A stretch of DNA of 43,248 nt from an uncultured Clostridia bacterium (GCA_947628165.1 CANQYV010000006.1:1-43248); one strand, 5' to 3'; numbered from the stretch's first letter, positions 1-8,289 are shown. Notes: generated from the letters alone by a model not told the origin. Numbers and translations: made by a program.

Positions 1-1623
1 GACGACAACGACGCGCACTTCCACCGCGTTTTCGATCAGCTCCGCGATATGTTCGGCATATCCGTCTGCCCCGTCGTCGTCCCCGTCACGGGCCAGCGCG
101 GGATGTTCGCCGACCTCATTGACATGAAGGCGTACACCTACGATCCGAAGAAGGGCGCAGCAGTCGAATGCGAGATTCCCGCATCATTTGCCGCGGAAGC
201 CGACGAATACAAAACCGTGCTTTACGACTCGCTCTCGATGACGAGCGAGGAGCTCATGGAAAAGATACTCATGGAGGAGCCCATAACGCGCGAGGAAGCG
301 TTTGAAGCCATCCACGCCGGCATCCTCGACGAGTCTATAGTCCCCGTTTACAGCGGCTCCGCCACGAACCTCTGGGGCATCACGACACTGCTCGACGCCC
401 TCATCGGCTCGTTCCCGAACCCGATCGCGGCGAAGGGCGGCGTCAAGGAAGACGGCGACACATCCGTTTTCGTATACAAGACAGTTGCAGACTCGTTCGG
501 CAAGCAGTCGTTCTTCAAGGTCATGTCCGGCACGCTGCGCCGCGACTCCTCTTTGCGCAATCTTGACACAGACGTGACGGAGAAGTTCTCCCACATCTAC
601 ACGACTCGCGGCAAGAAGCAGACAGAGGTCGACGAGCTTTCGGCAGGCGACATCGGCATGATATCGAAGCTGACGAACACCAACACGAACAACACGCTCG
701 GCGGCTCCGAGCCCTACAAGAAGATAGAGTTCCCGACCCCGTTCCTCTGCCAGGCGATCGAGCCCTCATCAAAGGGCGACGAGGACAAGATCTCGACGGG
801 CGTTTCAAGGCTGCTCGAGGAAGACCTCACGCTCAAGTATGAGAACAACGCAGAGACGAAGCAGATGCTTCTCTACGGCATGTCCGATATCCATCTCGAC
901 GTCGTCGTTTCCAAGATGAAGGCGCGCTACGGCGTCTCCGTCAACCTGACCGCCCCGAAGATCGCATACCGCGAGACGATAAAGAAACGCGTTTCCGTTG
1001 AAGGAAAGCACAAGAAGCAGTCCGGCGGTTCCGGCCAGTACGGTCATGTCAAGATGACGTTCGCTCCCGGCGACGACGAGGGTCTGACGTTCACGCAGAG
1101 CGTCGTCGGCGGCACGGTGCCGAAGCAGTACTACCCCGCAGTCGAGAAGGGTCTTCTCGAGGCGATGCAGCACGGCGTGCTCGCAGGTTATCCCGTCGTT
1201 CACCTCGCCGCAGACCTCTTCGACGGCTCCTACCACCCGGTCGACAGTAACGAAATTTCGTTCAAGCTCGCCGCGCGCCTCGCATACAAGGCGGGCCTGC
1301 CGCAGGCGAACCCCGTCATCCTCGAGCCCGTCGGCGCGCTCAAGGTCTACATCCCGGACGCCATCGTCGGCGACATTATGGGAGACCTGAACGGCAAGCG
1401 CCGCGGCAGAGTGCTCGGCATGAGCCCGTGGGAAGGCAAGAAGGGCTACACCGTCATCGAGGCGGAAGCTCCGAAGGCGGAGATGATGGACTACACCGTC
1501 GCCCTCCGCGCCATGACGCAGGGCAGAGGTCACTACGATTTCGAGGTCATCCGCTACGAGGAAGTCCCGGGCAACATCGCCCAGAAGATCATCGCCGAGA
1601 CGAAGGTCGAGGACGACGAATAA
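1..1623 (+). CDS. Elongation factor G-like GTPase (EF-G paralog), 5'-truncated by window edge
   Basis: The reading frame is open from base 1 to the TAA at 1621-1623, so the gene starts before the window and the first visible ATG (49) is internal. The 540 visible residues lack the G1-G3 GTPase motifs and begin near the end of the G domain. Domain II (around GTLRRDSSLRN), domain III (LLYGMSDIHLDVV) and domains IV-V (SGQYGHV, PVDSNEISFKLAARLAYK, GDIMGDLNGKRRGRVLGM) follow in normal EF-G order. EF-G moves tRNAs and mRNA through the ribosome in the cytoplasm. The divergent domain IV is closer to the FusA2/EF-G-like paralog group than to housekeeping FusA (inference), and no rpsL/rpsG/tuf neighbours are seen. 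Two hairpins follow the stop. Confidence 0.9.
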   Translation, partial: DDNDAHFHRVFDQLRDMFGISVCPVVVPVTGQRGMFADLIDMKAYTYDPKKGAAVECEIPASFAAEADEYKTVLYDSLSMTSEELMEKILMEEPITREEAFEAIHAGILDESIVPVYSGSATNLWGITTLLDALIGSFPNPIAAKGGVKEDGDTSVFVYKTVADSFGKQSFFKVMSGTLRRDSSLRNLDTDVTEKFSHIYTTRGKKQTEVDELSAGDIGMISKLTNTNTNNTLGGSEPYKKIEFPTPFLCQAIEPSSKGDEDKISTGVSRLLEEDLTLKYENNAETKQMLLYGMSDIHLDVVVSKMKARYGVSVNLTAPKIAYRETIKKRVSVEGKHKKQSGGSGQYGHVKMTFAPGDDEGLTFTQSVVGGTVPKQYYPAVEKGLLEAMQHGVLAGYPVVHLAADLFDGSYHPVDSNEISFKLAARLAYKAGLPQANPVILEPVGALKVYIPDAIVGDIMGDLNGKRRGRVLGMSPWEGKKGYTVIEAEAPKAEMMDYTVALRAMTQGRGHYDFEVIRYEEVPGNIAQKIIAETKVEDDE

Positions 1624-1639
1624 GCGCTCCGAAAAAATC

Positions 1640-1667
1640 ATCGGGAGCCGGTTTTCCGGCTCCCGAT
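1640..1667 (+). terminator. Hairpin downstream of EF-G-like gene
   Basis: A 12-bp GC-rich inverted repeat (ATCGGGAGCCGG / CCGGCTCCCGAT, TTTT loop) lies 17 bases past the EF-G-like stop. There is no U-run directly after it, so it probably acts together with the next hairpin. Confidence 0.55.
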
Positions 1668-1673
1668 TCATAC

Positions 1674-1723
1674 TGTCGAAAAAAGCGTGCTCAGGCGAGA
1701 AGCGGAGCACGCTTTTTTCGACA
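1674..1723. terminator. Bidirectional terminator between EF-G-like gene and trxA
   Basis: The arms at 1674-1692 and 1705-1723 pair as TGTCGAAAAAAGCGTGCTC / GAGCACGCTTTTTTCGACA. Read on either strand, the second arm carries GAGCACGC followed by six T. It therefore suits both converging genes, EF-G-like from the left and trxA from the right. Confidence 0.75.
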
Positions 1724-1767
1724 AGTATGGGGTATAGATCCGCTTTAAAAACGGCTCTATACCTTCT

Positions 1768-2079
1768 TTACTCCACGAGCGCTGTAAGATCCGCCTTAGG
1801 GCGGACGCCGACGCACGTCCCCGTCACCTCTCCGCCTTTTACGGCGGCGAAGGTCGGGATGACGTTGACCGAGAACTTCTGCGCGAGCTCCGGCTCCTCG
1901 TCAACGTTTACGGAGCAGACAAGAAATTTCCCGTCCGCCTCGTCCGCGAGCTCCTCCACCACGGGGGACATCATCCGGCACGGACCGCACCACGTCGCCC
2001 AAAAATCTATGAGCACGGGAACACCCGAGCCGCCGACGACGCTGTCGTAATTATCTTTCGTGAGTTTTATTGCAGACAT
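1768..2079 (-). CDS. trxA: Thioredoxin
   Basis: This 103-residue single-domain thioredoxin is of normal family length. The active site WCGPC sits at residues 30-34, preceded by the DFWATW strand, and the cis-proline turn VIPTF lies near 74-78. It reduces protein disulfides in the cytoplasm. The frame stays open upstream, but the ATG at 2079 is chosen because an AAGGAG ribosome binding site sits about 13 bases before it and the longer N-terminus is not thioredoxin-like. It is monocistronic: its own promoter is at 2122-2150 and it converges on the EF-G-like gene at a bidirectional terminator. No thioredoxin reductase gene is adjacent. Confidence 0.95.
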   Translation of the reverse strand: MSAIKLTKDNYDSVVGGSGVPVLIDFWATWCGPCRMMSPVVEELADEADGKFLVCSVNVDEEPELAQKFSVNVIPTFAAVKGGEVTGTCVGVRPKADLTALVE

Positions 2080-2121
2080 AATGATCACTACTCCTTGACG
2101 AATATATATTATCGTAAAAAT

Positions 2122-2150
2122 ATTGTACCACCAAACCGCCTTCTTTACAA
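2122..2150 (-). promoter_or_regulatory. Sigma-A-type promoter for trxA
   Basis: On the minus strand, TTGTAA (2145-2150), a 17-base spacer and TACAAT (2122-2127) form a good housekeeping promoter about 43 bases before the trxA start. Confidence 0.65.
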
Positions 2151-2210
2151 CCCCAAACAAAAAAGCGGGACGAAAAGCAGACGTATATGGCGAAATAATT
2201 ATTTTCCCAC

Positions 2211-2239
2211 TTGAAAACACGTTTTTATTAAGATATAAT
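2211..2239 (+). promoter_or_regulatory. Sigma-A-type promoter for ireB (and probably the carboxypeptidase-like gene)
   Basis: TTGAAA (2211-2216), a 17-base spacer and a perfect TATAAT (2234-2239) lie about 90 bases before the IreB start. It is divergent from the trxA promoter. Confidence 0.75.
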
Positions 2240-2329
2240 ATATGTTGAGAGGTCATATCCCGCCGCCGTAAGCGGGAGCTCTCCCATAAAAAACGGTCGC
2301 GCTTGATGCGCGAAGCGAGGAGCAATAAA

Positions 2330-2584
2330 ATGAAGGACATCAAGGAAGAAACTTTAACGTTTTCGGCGCTCGGACGCGAGAAGCAGGAAATGCACGCCGT
2401 GCTCCGTTCCGTCTATGACGCACTTGTGGAAAAGGGCTACAACCCGATAAATCAGATAGTCGGCTACATCCTTTCCGAGGACCCGACGTATATCACGAAC
2501 CACAACGGGGCGCGCGCGCTCATACGCAAAATCGACCGCGACGAGCTTTTAAACGAGCTCGTGAAATGCTATCTCAACGTCTGA
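2330..2584 (+). CDS. ireB: IreB family regulatory protein (UPF0297)
   Basis: This 84-residue protein carries the family signature throughout: [36 protein letters not shown] and [12 protein letters not shown]. IreB is a small cytoplasmic phosphoprotein. In enterococci it is a substrate of the PASTA kinase IreK and a negative regulator of cephalosporin resistance (established for that organism). Start ATG 2330 follows GAGGAGC, and the earlier in-frame TTG/ATG at 2303/2306 lack a ribosome binding site. The usual Firmicutes neighbour, the RuvX/YqgF Holliday-junction gene, is absent. Instead a penicillin-binding carboxypeptidase-like gene follows after 54 bases, which fits a cell-wall link. Confidence 0.93.
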   Translation: MKDIKEETLTFSALGREKQEMHAVLRSVYDALVEKGYNPINQIVGYILSEDPTYITNHNGARALIRKIDRDELLNELVKCYLNV

Positions 2585-2638
2585 CAATAGTCAGGCAAAC
2601 GTCTTGCAAGCGCGCCAAGGAGGATCATTTTTTGTTTT

Positions 2639-4015
2639 ATGGCTAACGGCAAAGCTGAGAATAAGGCTTGCCCGCCGCGCCGCAGTGTTGCGGCGCGGCT
2701 TGTGGCGCTCTTTTTTGTCTGCCTTTTTTTATTGTCTCCGCTGCCGGTCGGCGCGATATCGAGCCGCGACTCGGCAACGCCCGAGCAGGTCGGGCTTGAG
2801 ACAGACCACGTCGGCGGCGCATATCTATACAACATAGAGAACGATTTCACCGTCCTCTCCTACAACGCGAACGAGACCCTCTATCCGACCTCTACCGTCA
2901 AGATAATGACAGGCATCATTGCCATAGAGCAGCTCGGCGGCAGGCTTTCAGAGGTCGTGACAGTCACAAAGGAGATGCTCGACGGCGTCACGGGCAACAA
3001 AATAGGCTTCAAGGAGGGCGAGGAGCTGACGGTGGAGCAGCTGCTCTACGCGATGCTCGTCGGCGGAGGCAACGACGCCGCCCACATCCTCGCCATCCAT
3101 ATCGCGGGCTCGATCGAAGAGTTTGTCGGTCTGATGAACAGGCGCGCGCACGACCTCGGCGCGGACGCCACGCACTACACGAACCCGTCGGGGCTTCATG
3201 ACTACGACATGTATACGACTGTGGCGGATACCGTAAAAATCGCGCTCGCCGCGTACAACATACCGCTCTTCATGGAGATAACGTCGACCTCGAAATACGT
3301 CATAGACGGGACGAACAAGAGCGAGTACCGCAACGTATATAACCGCAATTATTTCGTCGCCGCAAACAGCGTCAGCAAGTATTTTTACCCCGACGCCTCC
3401 GGCATGAACGCCGGCTCGACGGCGCAGGGCGGCTACTGCATAGTCACGACCGCATGCCGCGACGGGCTGACGTATCTCGCCGTCGTTATGGGGGCGGGGG
3501 CCGATACGGAAAACGACGTCATCTACTCCTATACAGAGGCGGCAAAGCTGCTCAACTTCGCGTTTGATTCATACGCGAACATCACGGTCGTCAAGGAAGG
3601 CGAGGTCATATGCGACATTCCCGTGACTCTGTCGGGCACGACGGACTTCGTCTCGCTCGCGACGTCGGGCTCACTCGTACTATATCTCCCGCGCGACGCC
3701 GACCTCGAGCACGAGGTCACGCGCAGCCGGAAGACTACATACGACACGCTGACGGCGCCTGTGGCGGAGGGGGAACCCGCCGGCGTTCTGACCGTCATGT
3801 ACAACGACGAGATCGTCGGCAACGTCGAGCTCGTGACGACGGTCGCCGTCGCGAGAAGCGAATTTCTCTACACGCTCGAGCGAATAAAGAGCTTTGCTAC
3901 CGGGCGCTTCTTCATCGCCACCGTCATCTCCGCCGTCGTCTTCACCGTGATCTTCGTCCTTGCGAAGGCCGTGTACCTTCACAACAAGGCAAAATACAAG
4001 GGCAGATATTCCTGA
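2639..4015 (+). CDS. Serine-type D-Ala-D-Ala carboxypeptidase-like protein (DacF/PBP5 family) with altered motifs
   Basis: The 458 residues hold a signal/anchor helix (about 17-40), a peptidase S11 domain (about 50-330), a PBP5 C-terminal-type beta domain, and a C-terminal transmembrane helix (about 420-445) with a basic tail. Family members trim the terminal D-Ala of peptidoglycan stem peptides outside the membrane. The nucleophile box S85-T-V-K88 in PTSTVKIMTG is intact. The usual SxN box reads G143-G-N145 and the usual KTG box reads N257-A-G259 (SGMNAGSTAQGGYC), so two of the three catalytic motifs differ from the consensus. It may be a variant or weak enzyme. AGGAGG at 2618-2623 sits 15 bases before ATG 2639, a long spacing. 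It is probably cotranscribed with ireB. Confidence 0.85.
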   Translation: MANGKAENKACPPRRSVAARLVALFFVCLFLLSPLPVGAISSRDSATPEQVGLETDHVGGAYLYNIENDFTVLSYNANETLYPTSTVKIMTGIIAIEQLGGRLSEVVTVTKEMLDGVTGNKIGFKEGEELTVEQLLYAMLVGGGNDAAHILAIHIAGSIEEFVGLMNRRAHDLGADATHYTNPSGLHDYDMYTTVADTVKIALAAYNIPLFMEITSTSKYVIDGTNKSEYRNVYNRNYFVAANSVSKYFYPDASGMNAGSTAQGGYCIVTTACRDGLTYLAVVMGAGADTENDVIYSYTEAAKLLNFAFDSYANITVVKEGEVICDIPVTLSGTTDFVSLATSGSLVLYLPRDADLEHEVTRSRKTTYDTLTAPVAEGEPAGVLTVMYNDEIVGNVELVTTVAVARSEFLYTLERIKSFATGRFFIATVISAVVFTVIFVLAKAVYLHNKAKYKGRYS

Positions 4016-4027
4016 TACAAAAATAAA

Positions 4028-4066
4028 TCGGGGGAGGGCTTAAAAAAGTCCTCCCCCGAAATTTTT
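4028..4066. terminator. Bidirectional intrinsic terminator
   Basis: The stem TCGGGGGAGG...CCTCCCCCGA (4028-4059) has T-rich tracts on both sides: AATTTTTC on the plus strand and TTTATTTTTG on the minus strand. It ends the carboxypeptidase-like gene and the convergent phosphoribosyltransferase gene. Confidence 0.8.
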
Positions 4067-4076
4067 CGGTTTGATT

Positions 4077-4634
4077 TTACGCAACGGGATTTCCGTCCGC
4101 GTCGAACAGCGGAAGATACGCAAGATAGGTGATATCGTCGCGCTTTGCGGCGTCTCCCTCGGCGACTATGCACATGCGTCCGCAGACCTCGCCGCCCGCC
4201 TTTTCAACGAGATATTCGAGCGAGTTCAGCGACTCGCCGGTAGAGACGACGTCGTCGACTATAAGTATCTTTTTTCCTCTCATCTCGTCGGCATCCGCCT
4301 GGTCGAGATACAGCTTCTGTATCTTCGCCGTCGTGATGGAACGGACGCTGACCTCAAACACGCCGGACATATAGAGCTTCGGGCTCTTTCTCGCGAGGAA
4401 GTAGCGGCGGTTCCCCGCAAGGCGCGACATTTCGTGCGCTATCGGGATACCCTTGGACTCCGCTGTCAGGATAAAATCGTATTCGGGAGCGCGGCGGAGC
4501 ATCTCCTCGGCACACGCCGTCGTCAGCTCGGGGTCGCCGAACGTGACAAACGAACCTATATACATGTCCTCCGTCAACGGGCAAAGCGGGAGCTTTCTTT
4601 TCAGACCGCAGATCGTGATATCATAGCTTTTCAT
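4077..4634 (-). CDS. Adenine phosphoribosyltransferase-like PRTase
   Basis: This 185-residue type I phosphoribosyltransferase has the PRPP-binding loop ILIVDDVVSTGES at about 123-135 and an upstream TAESKGIPIAHEMSR segment typical of Apt/Xpt-like purine salvage enzymes. Such enzymes join a free purine base to PRPP in the cytoplasm. The exact base cannot be read from the sequence; adenine or another purine is likely. ATG 4634 is chosen because GAGGA sits 9 bases upstream, while ATGs at 4640 and 4643 would be too close. It has its own promoter (4678-4706) and is divergent from the sigma-factor operon. Confidence 0.82.
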   Translation of the reverse strand: MKSYDITICGLKRKLPLCPLTEDMYIGSFVTFGDPELTTACAEEMLRRAPEYDFILTAESKGIPIAHEMSRLAGNRRYFLARKSPKLYMSGVFEVSVRSITTAKIQKLYLDQADADEMRGKKILIVDDVVSTGESLNSLEYLVEKAGGEVCGRMCIVAEGDAAKRDDITYLAYLPLFDADGNPVA

Positions 4635-4677
4635 TATCATCATTCCTCACTTGTATTTTAAGGTACTCTACATACAT

Positions 4678-4706
4678 ATATTAATACACCCGTCGCGAAA
4701 AGTCAA
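4678..4706 (-). promoter_or_regulatory. Promoter for the PRTase gene
   Basis: On the minus strand, TTGACT (4701-4706), 17 bases and TAATAT (4678-4683). It lies back to back with the plus-strand promoter at 4727. Confidence 0.6.
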
Positions 4707-4726
4707 GCGAGAAACGCATATTTTGA

Positions 4727-4755
4727 TTGACTTATCCGTAATTTCGCCTTATAAT
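4727..4755 (+). promoter_or_regulatory. Sigma-A-type promoter for the ECF sigma operon
   Basis: TTGACT (4727-4732), a 17-base spacer and a perfect TATAAT (4750-4755). It implies an untranslated leader of about 120 bases before the GTG at 4883 and suggests housekeeping rather than purely autoregulated transcription. Confidence 0.72.
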
Positions 4756-4771
4756 TGTATATGGGCAGTAT

Positions 4772-4813
4772 TTTTTGCTGACAAGTCGCACAAAAATTCT
4801 CCGTCAGCAAAAA
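4772..4813 (+). repeat. 11-bp inverted repeat in the sigma-factor leader
   Basis: TTTTTGCTGAC (4772-4782) and GTCAGCAAAAA (4803-4813) are perfect reverse complements separated by 20 bases, inside the leader between promoter and start. It may be an operator or an RNA hairpin. Confidence 0.6.
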
Positions 4814-4882
4814 TTTTCTGTAACCTTTTTTCCGCTTTGGGTATTAACTTTGTGAAACAAGAAGATGAAAAGGAGGAAAAAC

Positions 4883-5392
4883 GTGAAAAGTTCTGAGGCT
4901 GAATTTGAACGGATATACCGCGACAATTACAGACGCGTCTATTCCTTCCTCTATAAGCTCTGCCGCTCGGCGGAGACTGCTGAGGATCTGACACAGGAGA
5001 CTTTCTTTCAGGCATACCTCTCACTGTCGCGCTATAACGGGCAGTGCGAGATGTTTACATGGCTCGCCGCCATCGCAAAGAACATGTTCCTGAAACACCT
5101 GCGGCGCACAAAGCACGAGGTCATGAAAATAGACCTCTACGTCAGCGACCCCGAGGCCCCGCTCACGGATGAGCCCGGCTACCGCATCATGCGGGAGGTA
5201 GAGGTCGCGGACATACTCTCGGTGCTCGAGAGTATGCCGAAAAAATACGGAGAAGTATTCCTGCTCCGCACGTTCGGCGAGCTGCCGTATGCCGAGATTG
5301 CACGCAAGCTCGACATCTCCGTCAGCTCTGCAAAGGTGATCTATCACCGCGCCAAAAAATATATCAAGGAGGCTTTGATCGACAATGAGTAA
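4883..5392 (+). CDS. ECF-type RNA polymerase sigma factor
   Basis: The 169 residues have region 2 at about 6-75 (FERIYRDNYRRVYSFLYKL, AEDLTQETFFQAY, WLAAIAKN) and region 4 at about 110-165 (MPKKYGEVFLLR, PYAEIARKLDISVSSAKVIYHRA helix-turn-helix). It directs RNA polymerase to a stress or envelope regulon. The start is GTG 4883, because AAGGAGG at 4870-4876 precedes it by six bases; the in-frame ATG at 4865 would place the binding site inside the gene. Its 3' end overlaps the anti-sigma gene by 8 bases. The target promoter is unknown, and the visible promoter looks sigma-A-like. Confidence 0.92.
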   Translation: MKSSEAEFERIYRDNYRRVYSFLYKLCRSAETAEDLTQETFFQAYLSLSRYNGQCEMFTWLAAIAKNMFLKHLRRTKHEVMKIDLYVSDPEAPLTDEPGYRIMREVEVADILSVLESMPKKYGEVFLLRTFGELPYAEIARKLDISVSSAKVIYHRAKKYIKEALIDNE

Positions 5393-5693
5393 GACTAACT
5401 GCAATATCGTCCGCGACGTGCTTCCGCTTTACCTTGACGGCGAGGCGTCGAAGGAGACGTCCGAAATGGTCGAGGAACATCTCGCGGAGTGCGAAGAGTG
5501 CCGCTACTACTACCGCAACTATAACAGGATCCCAATCTCCCTTCAGGAGACCGGCTCGCACGGAAAATATCATTATTCCAAAATAGCGCGCCGTATTCGC
5601 CGCCGGAATACAATAAACATGTCCGTTGTCTGCGCCGCATTCCTTCTTCTCGGATATCTCATCGGACACACGCTCTTTTCGGATAAAAAATGA
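5385..5693 (+). CDS. Zinc-finger anti-sigma factor (zf-HC2/ZAS type), membrane-anchored
   Basis: The N-terminal domain of this 102-residue protein has the ZAS motif H32-x3-C36-x2-C39 (EEHLAECEEC) after CNIVRDVLPLYLDGE. A basic linker and one transmembrane helix (about 78-95) follow. ZAS proteins bind and hold their ECF sigma at the membrane until a signal releases it. The start overlaps the sigma stop by 8 bases, and its TGA overlaps the next ATG (ATGA), so all three genes are translationally coupled. The extracytoplasmic tail is only a few residues, so sensing probably happens in the membrane or cytoplasm (inference). Confidence 0.88.
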   Translation: MSKTNCNIVRDVLPLYLDGEASKETSEMVEEHLAECEECRYYYRNYNRIPISLQETGSHGKYHYSKIARRIRRRNTINMSVVCAAFLLLGYLIGHTLFSDKK

Positions 5694-7354
5694 ATTCTGT
5701 CACGATAACGAATACCATTGACGGCACACGTTATCTCGAGATGCTCCGCGGCGGCGCGGCAAATCTCGAGATAAACCGTGAAGCGACGAACAGCCTCAAC
5801 GTCTTCCCCGTTCCGGACGGAGACACGGGCACAAACATGAGCATGACGATAGGCTCCGTCACCTCGATCGGCGACGGTCCGCTGCCCGACGTCGCGGCAG
5901 CCGCCTCAAAAGCCATGATGCGCGCCGCCCGCGGAAATTCCGGCGTCATCCTCTCCCTCTTTTTCCGCGGCATCGCAAAGGTGCTTGCGTCCTCGGAATC
6001 TGCGGACGCACACCTTCTGACAAATGCATTCCGCGAAGGCGCGAAGTCCGCGGCGTCTGCCGTCGCAAATCCCGTTGAGGGCACGATACTGACCGTTATG
6101 CGCGAATGCTGCGCAAAGGACGCCGACACCGAGGATGTTGCCGAGCTTCTCGACTTCTTCTACGGCGAGGCCGAGCGCGTCCTTGCCAAGACACCCGAAA
6201 TGCTCCCCGTTCTCCGCCGCGCAAAGGTCGTTGACTCCGGCGGATACGGCTTTGTCCGCATTCTCGACGGCATGAGGAGAACACTGCACGGCGAGGCGCT
6301 CGCCGACGCCGCGGAGGTCTCGTCTCCCGTCATGACGAACAGCGCCGCCGATTTCAGCGAATTTGACAACGAAGAGATCAAATTCGGATTTGAAACGCTT
6401 TGCCTCTTCGACCGCGACCCCGCCGTCACGGAAGAAAAAATAAAAGAGCTTCACGACTATCTTATGACGGTCGGCGACAGCATCGTTATGACATACGACG
6501 ACGAGATATTCAAGCTGCACGTCCATTCAAACGAGCCGATAGAGGTGCTCTGCCGCTCTCTCTTCATCGGCACGCTCAGAGACGCGAAGATAGAAAATCT
6601 TCGTCTCCAGCATTCGGGGCTCGTAAACGGCGGAAGCGGAAACAAGAGCGACGCCGACGAGTTTGAAGAGCTGCACGAGCTCGAGGACAGACCGGAAAAG
6701 AAGCCCTACGGCATTTTCGCCGTCGTCTCCGGCGACGGAATGTCGGACCTTTTCCATGAGCTCGGGGCAGACGCCGTCATATCCGGCGGGCAGAGCATGA
6801 ACCCCAGCACGGACGACATCCTCCGCGCGATACGTTCGACGCCCTGCGACACCGCCGTTATACTTCCCAACAACAAGAACATCATTATGGCGGCAAAGCA
6901 GACCGCCGAGATACTCGAGGACACCAACGTCATCGTTGTTGAGACGACTACGGTCCCCGAAGGCGTTTCCGCCCTTATGGCGTTCAATTCCTCGCGCTCG
7001 CCGTCCGAAAACGCAGACTGCATGAGCGACGCGATGAAGTCGGTCACGACGCTTTCGGTCACACGCGCCGTCCGCGACGCCGATATCGACGGGCTCGCCG
7101 TAAAGCGCAAGCAGTATATAGGCCTTGTCGGCGGGCAGCTCAAATACGCGGCTGACAGCGTTTATGACTGCATCCGCGACATGGTCTCCGCATTCCCCGA
7201 CACTGAGCTCTGCACCGTCTACTACGGTTCGGATGCGAAAAATTCCGAGGCGGAAGAGGTCACAGCGCTCATTTCGGAGGTGCTCCCCGACTGCGAGGTC
7301 GTCAGCATTCGCGGAAATCAACCCGTTTACCCCTATATCATCTCACTGGAATAA
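5690..7354 (+). CDS. fakA: FakA-like fatty acid kinase (DAK2/DhaL domain)
   Basis: The 554 residues begin with a DhaL/DAK2 domain (about 10-200) whose Mg-ATP loop FPVPDGDTGTNM lies at 39-50. A middle FakA dimerisation domain and a C-terminal DegV-like domain (about 330-554) follow. FakA phosphorylates fatty acids presented by FakB/DegV proteins, yielding acyl-phosphates for phospholipid synthesis in Firmicutes. It is coupled by ATGA overlap to the anti-sigma gene and followed after 13 bases by a DegV gene, the expected binding partner. Placing a fatty-acid kinase directly inside an ECF sigma/anti-sigma operon is unusual and points to envelope lipid control. Confidence 0.88.
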   Translation: MNSVTITNTIDGTRYLEMLRGGAANLEINREATNSLNVFPVPDGDTGTNMSMTIGSVTSIGDGPLPDVAAAASKAMMRAARGNSGVILSLFFRGIAKVLASSESADAHLLTNAFREGAKSAASAVANPVEGTILTVMRECCAKDADTEDVAELLDFFYGEAERVLAKTPEMLPVLRRAKVVDSGGYGFVRILDGMRRTLHGEALADAAEVSSPVMTNSAADFSEFDNEEIKFGFETLCLFDRDPAVTEEKIKELHDYLMTVGDSIVMTYDDEIFKLHVHSNEPIEVLCRSLFIGTLRDAKIENLRLQHSGLVNGGSGNKSDADEFEELHELEDRPEKKPYGIFAVVSGDGMSDLFHELGADAVISGGQSMNPSTDDILRAIRSTPCDTAVILPNNKNIIMAAKQTAEILEDTNVIVVETTTVPEGVSALMAFNSSRSPSENADCMSDAMKSVTTLSVTRAVRDADIDGLAVKRKQYIGLVGGQLKYAADSVYDCIRDMVSAFPDTELCTVYYGSDAKNSEAEEVTALISEVLPDCEVVSIRGNQPVYPYIISLE

Positions 7355-7367
7355 GGAGGAGCTTTTC

Positions 7368-8264
7368 GTGTCAGGCTCTCATGATTACATCATAAGCTGC
7401 TGTTCGACGTGCGACCTTACGGGCGAGCATCTCGCCTCTATTGACGTCAGGTATCTCCCCTTCCACTTCTTTCTTGACGGAAAGGAATACCCCGACGACC
7501 TCGGCGTCACGGTTTCGTATTCCGATTTCTACACCGCGATGGCAAACGGAGCCGACACCTCCACGTCGCAGGTATCCGTCGGCGAATACACGGAGTTTTT
7601 CACCTCACTTTTGAAGGAAGGGCACGATGTGCTCCACATCGCCTTTTCCTCCGGTCTTTCGGGCTCGTATTCCTGCGCCTGCACGGCGGCACAGGCTGTG
7701 CAAAGTAATTTTCCAGACCGCAAGCTCTACGTCGTCGACTCTCTCGCCGCGTCCTCGGGATACGGTCTGCTCGTCGACAAGGCTGCCGAGCTGCGCGATG
7801 AGGGGTACTCGATAGACGAGCTGCGCGATTGGACCGTTGAAAACAGACTCCGTGTTCATCATTGGTTTTACTCCACCGACCTCACCTTCTTTGTCAAGGG
7901 AGGCAGGGTGAGCAAGATCGAGGGCGTCATAGGCGGCATGCTCTCAATATGCCCGCTTCTGCACGTCTCAAGCGAAGGCAAGCTCGTTCCCGTTTACAAG
8001 CTCCGCGGCAGACGCCGCGCCGCCGAAAAGACGGTATCCGTCATGCTCCAATACGCCGACGGCGGGGAAAATTATTCCGACAAGGTATATATGAGCAACT
8101 CCGCCTGCGCCGACGACGCCGAGAGTCTTGCCTCGATGGTGAAGGAAAAATTCCCCCACATTAAAGGAGACATTCTTATAAACAGCATCGGCACGACCAT
8201 CGGTAGCCACACCGGTCCCGGGACCGTCGCCCTCTTCTTCTGGGGGGAGAAACGGACAGACTGA
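7368..8264 (+). CDS. DegV family fatty acid-binding protein (FakB-like)
   Basis: This 298-residue DegV protein shows SCCSTCDLTGEHL at the N-terminus, the fatty-acid pocket motif SGLSGSYS, VVDSLAASSGYGLLV, and the family signature FFVKGGRVSK. The C-terminus GTTIGSHTGPGTVALFF is typical. DegV/FakB proteins hold a fatty acid for phosphorylation by FakA. The start is GTG 7368, eight bases after AAGGAGG (7353-7359). The frame is open into fakA, but the upstream part is not DegV-like. It is the last gene of the sigma operon and is followed by two hairpins. Confidence 0.9.
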   Translation: MSGSHDYIISCCSTCDLTGEHLASIDVRYLPFHFFLDGKEYPDDLGVTVSYSDFYTAMANGADTSTSQVSVGEYTEFFTSLLKEGHDVLHIAFSSGLSGSYSCACTAAQAVQSNFPDRKLYVVDSLAASSGYGLLVDKAAELRDEGYSIDELRDWTVENRLRVHHWFYSTDLTFFVKGGRVSKIEGVIGGMLSICPLLHVSSEGKLVPVYKLRGRRRAAEKTVSVMLQYADGGENYSDKVYMSNSACADDAESLASMVKEKFPHIKGDILINSIGTTIGSHTGPGTVALFFWGEKRTD

Positions 8265-8289
8265 CAAAGCGTAAACAAATAATAACATT

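Noticed and set aside
805-1710. 301-codon minus-strand frame
   Set aside because: Antisense of the EF-G-like gene; no ribosome site or family motifs.
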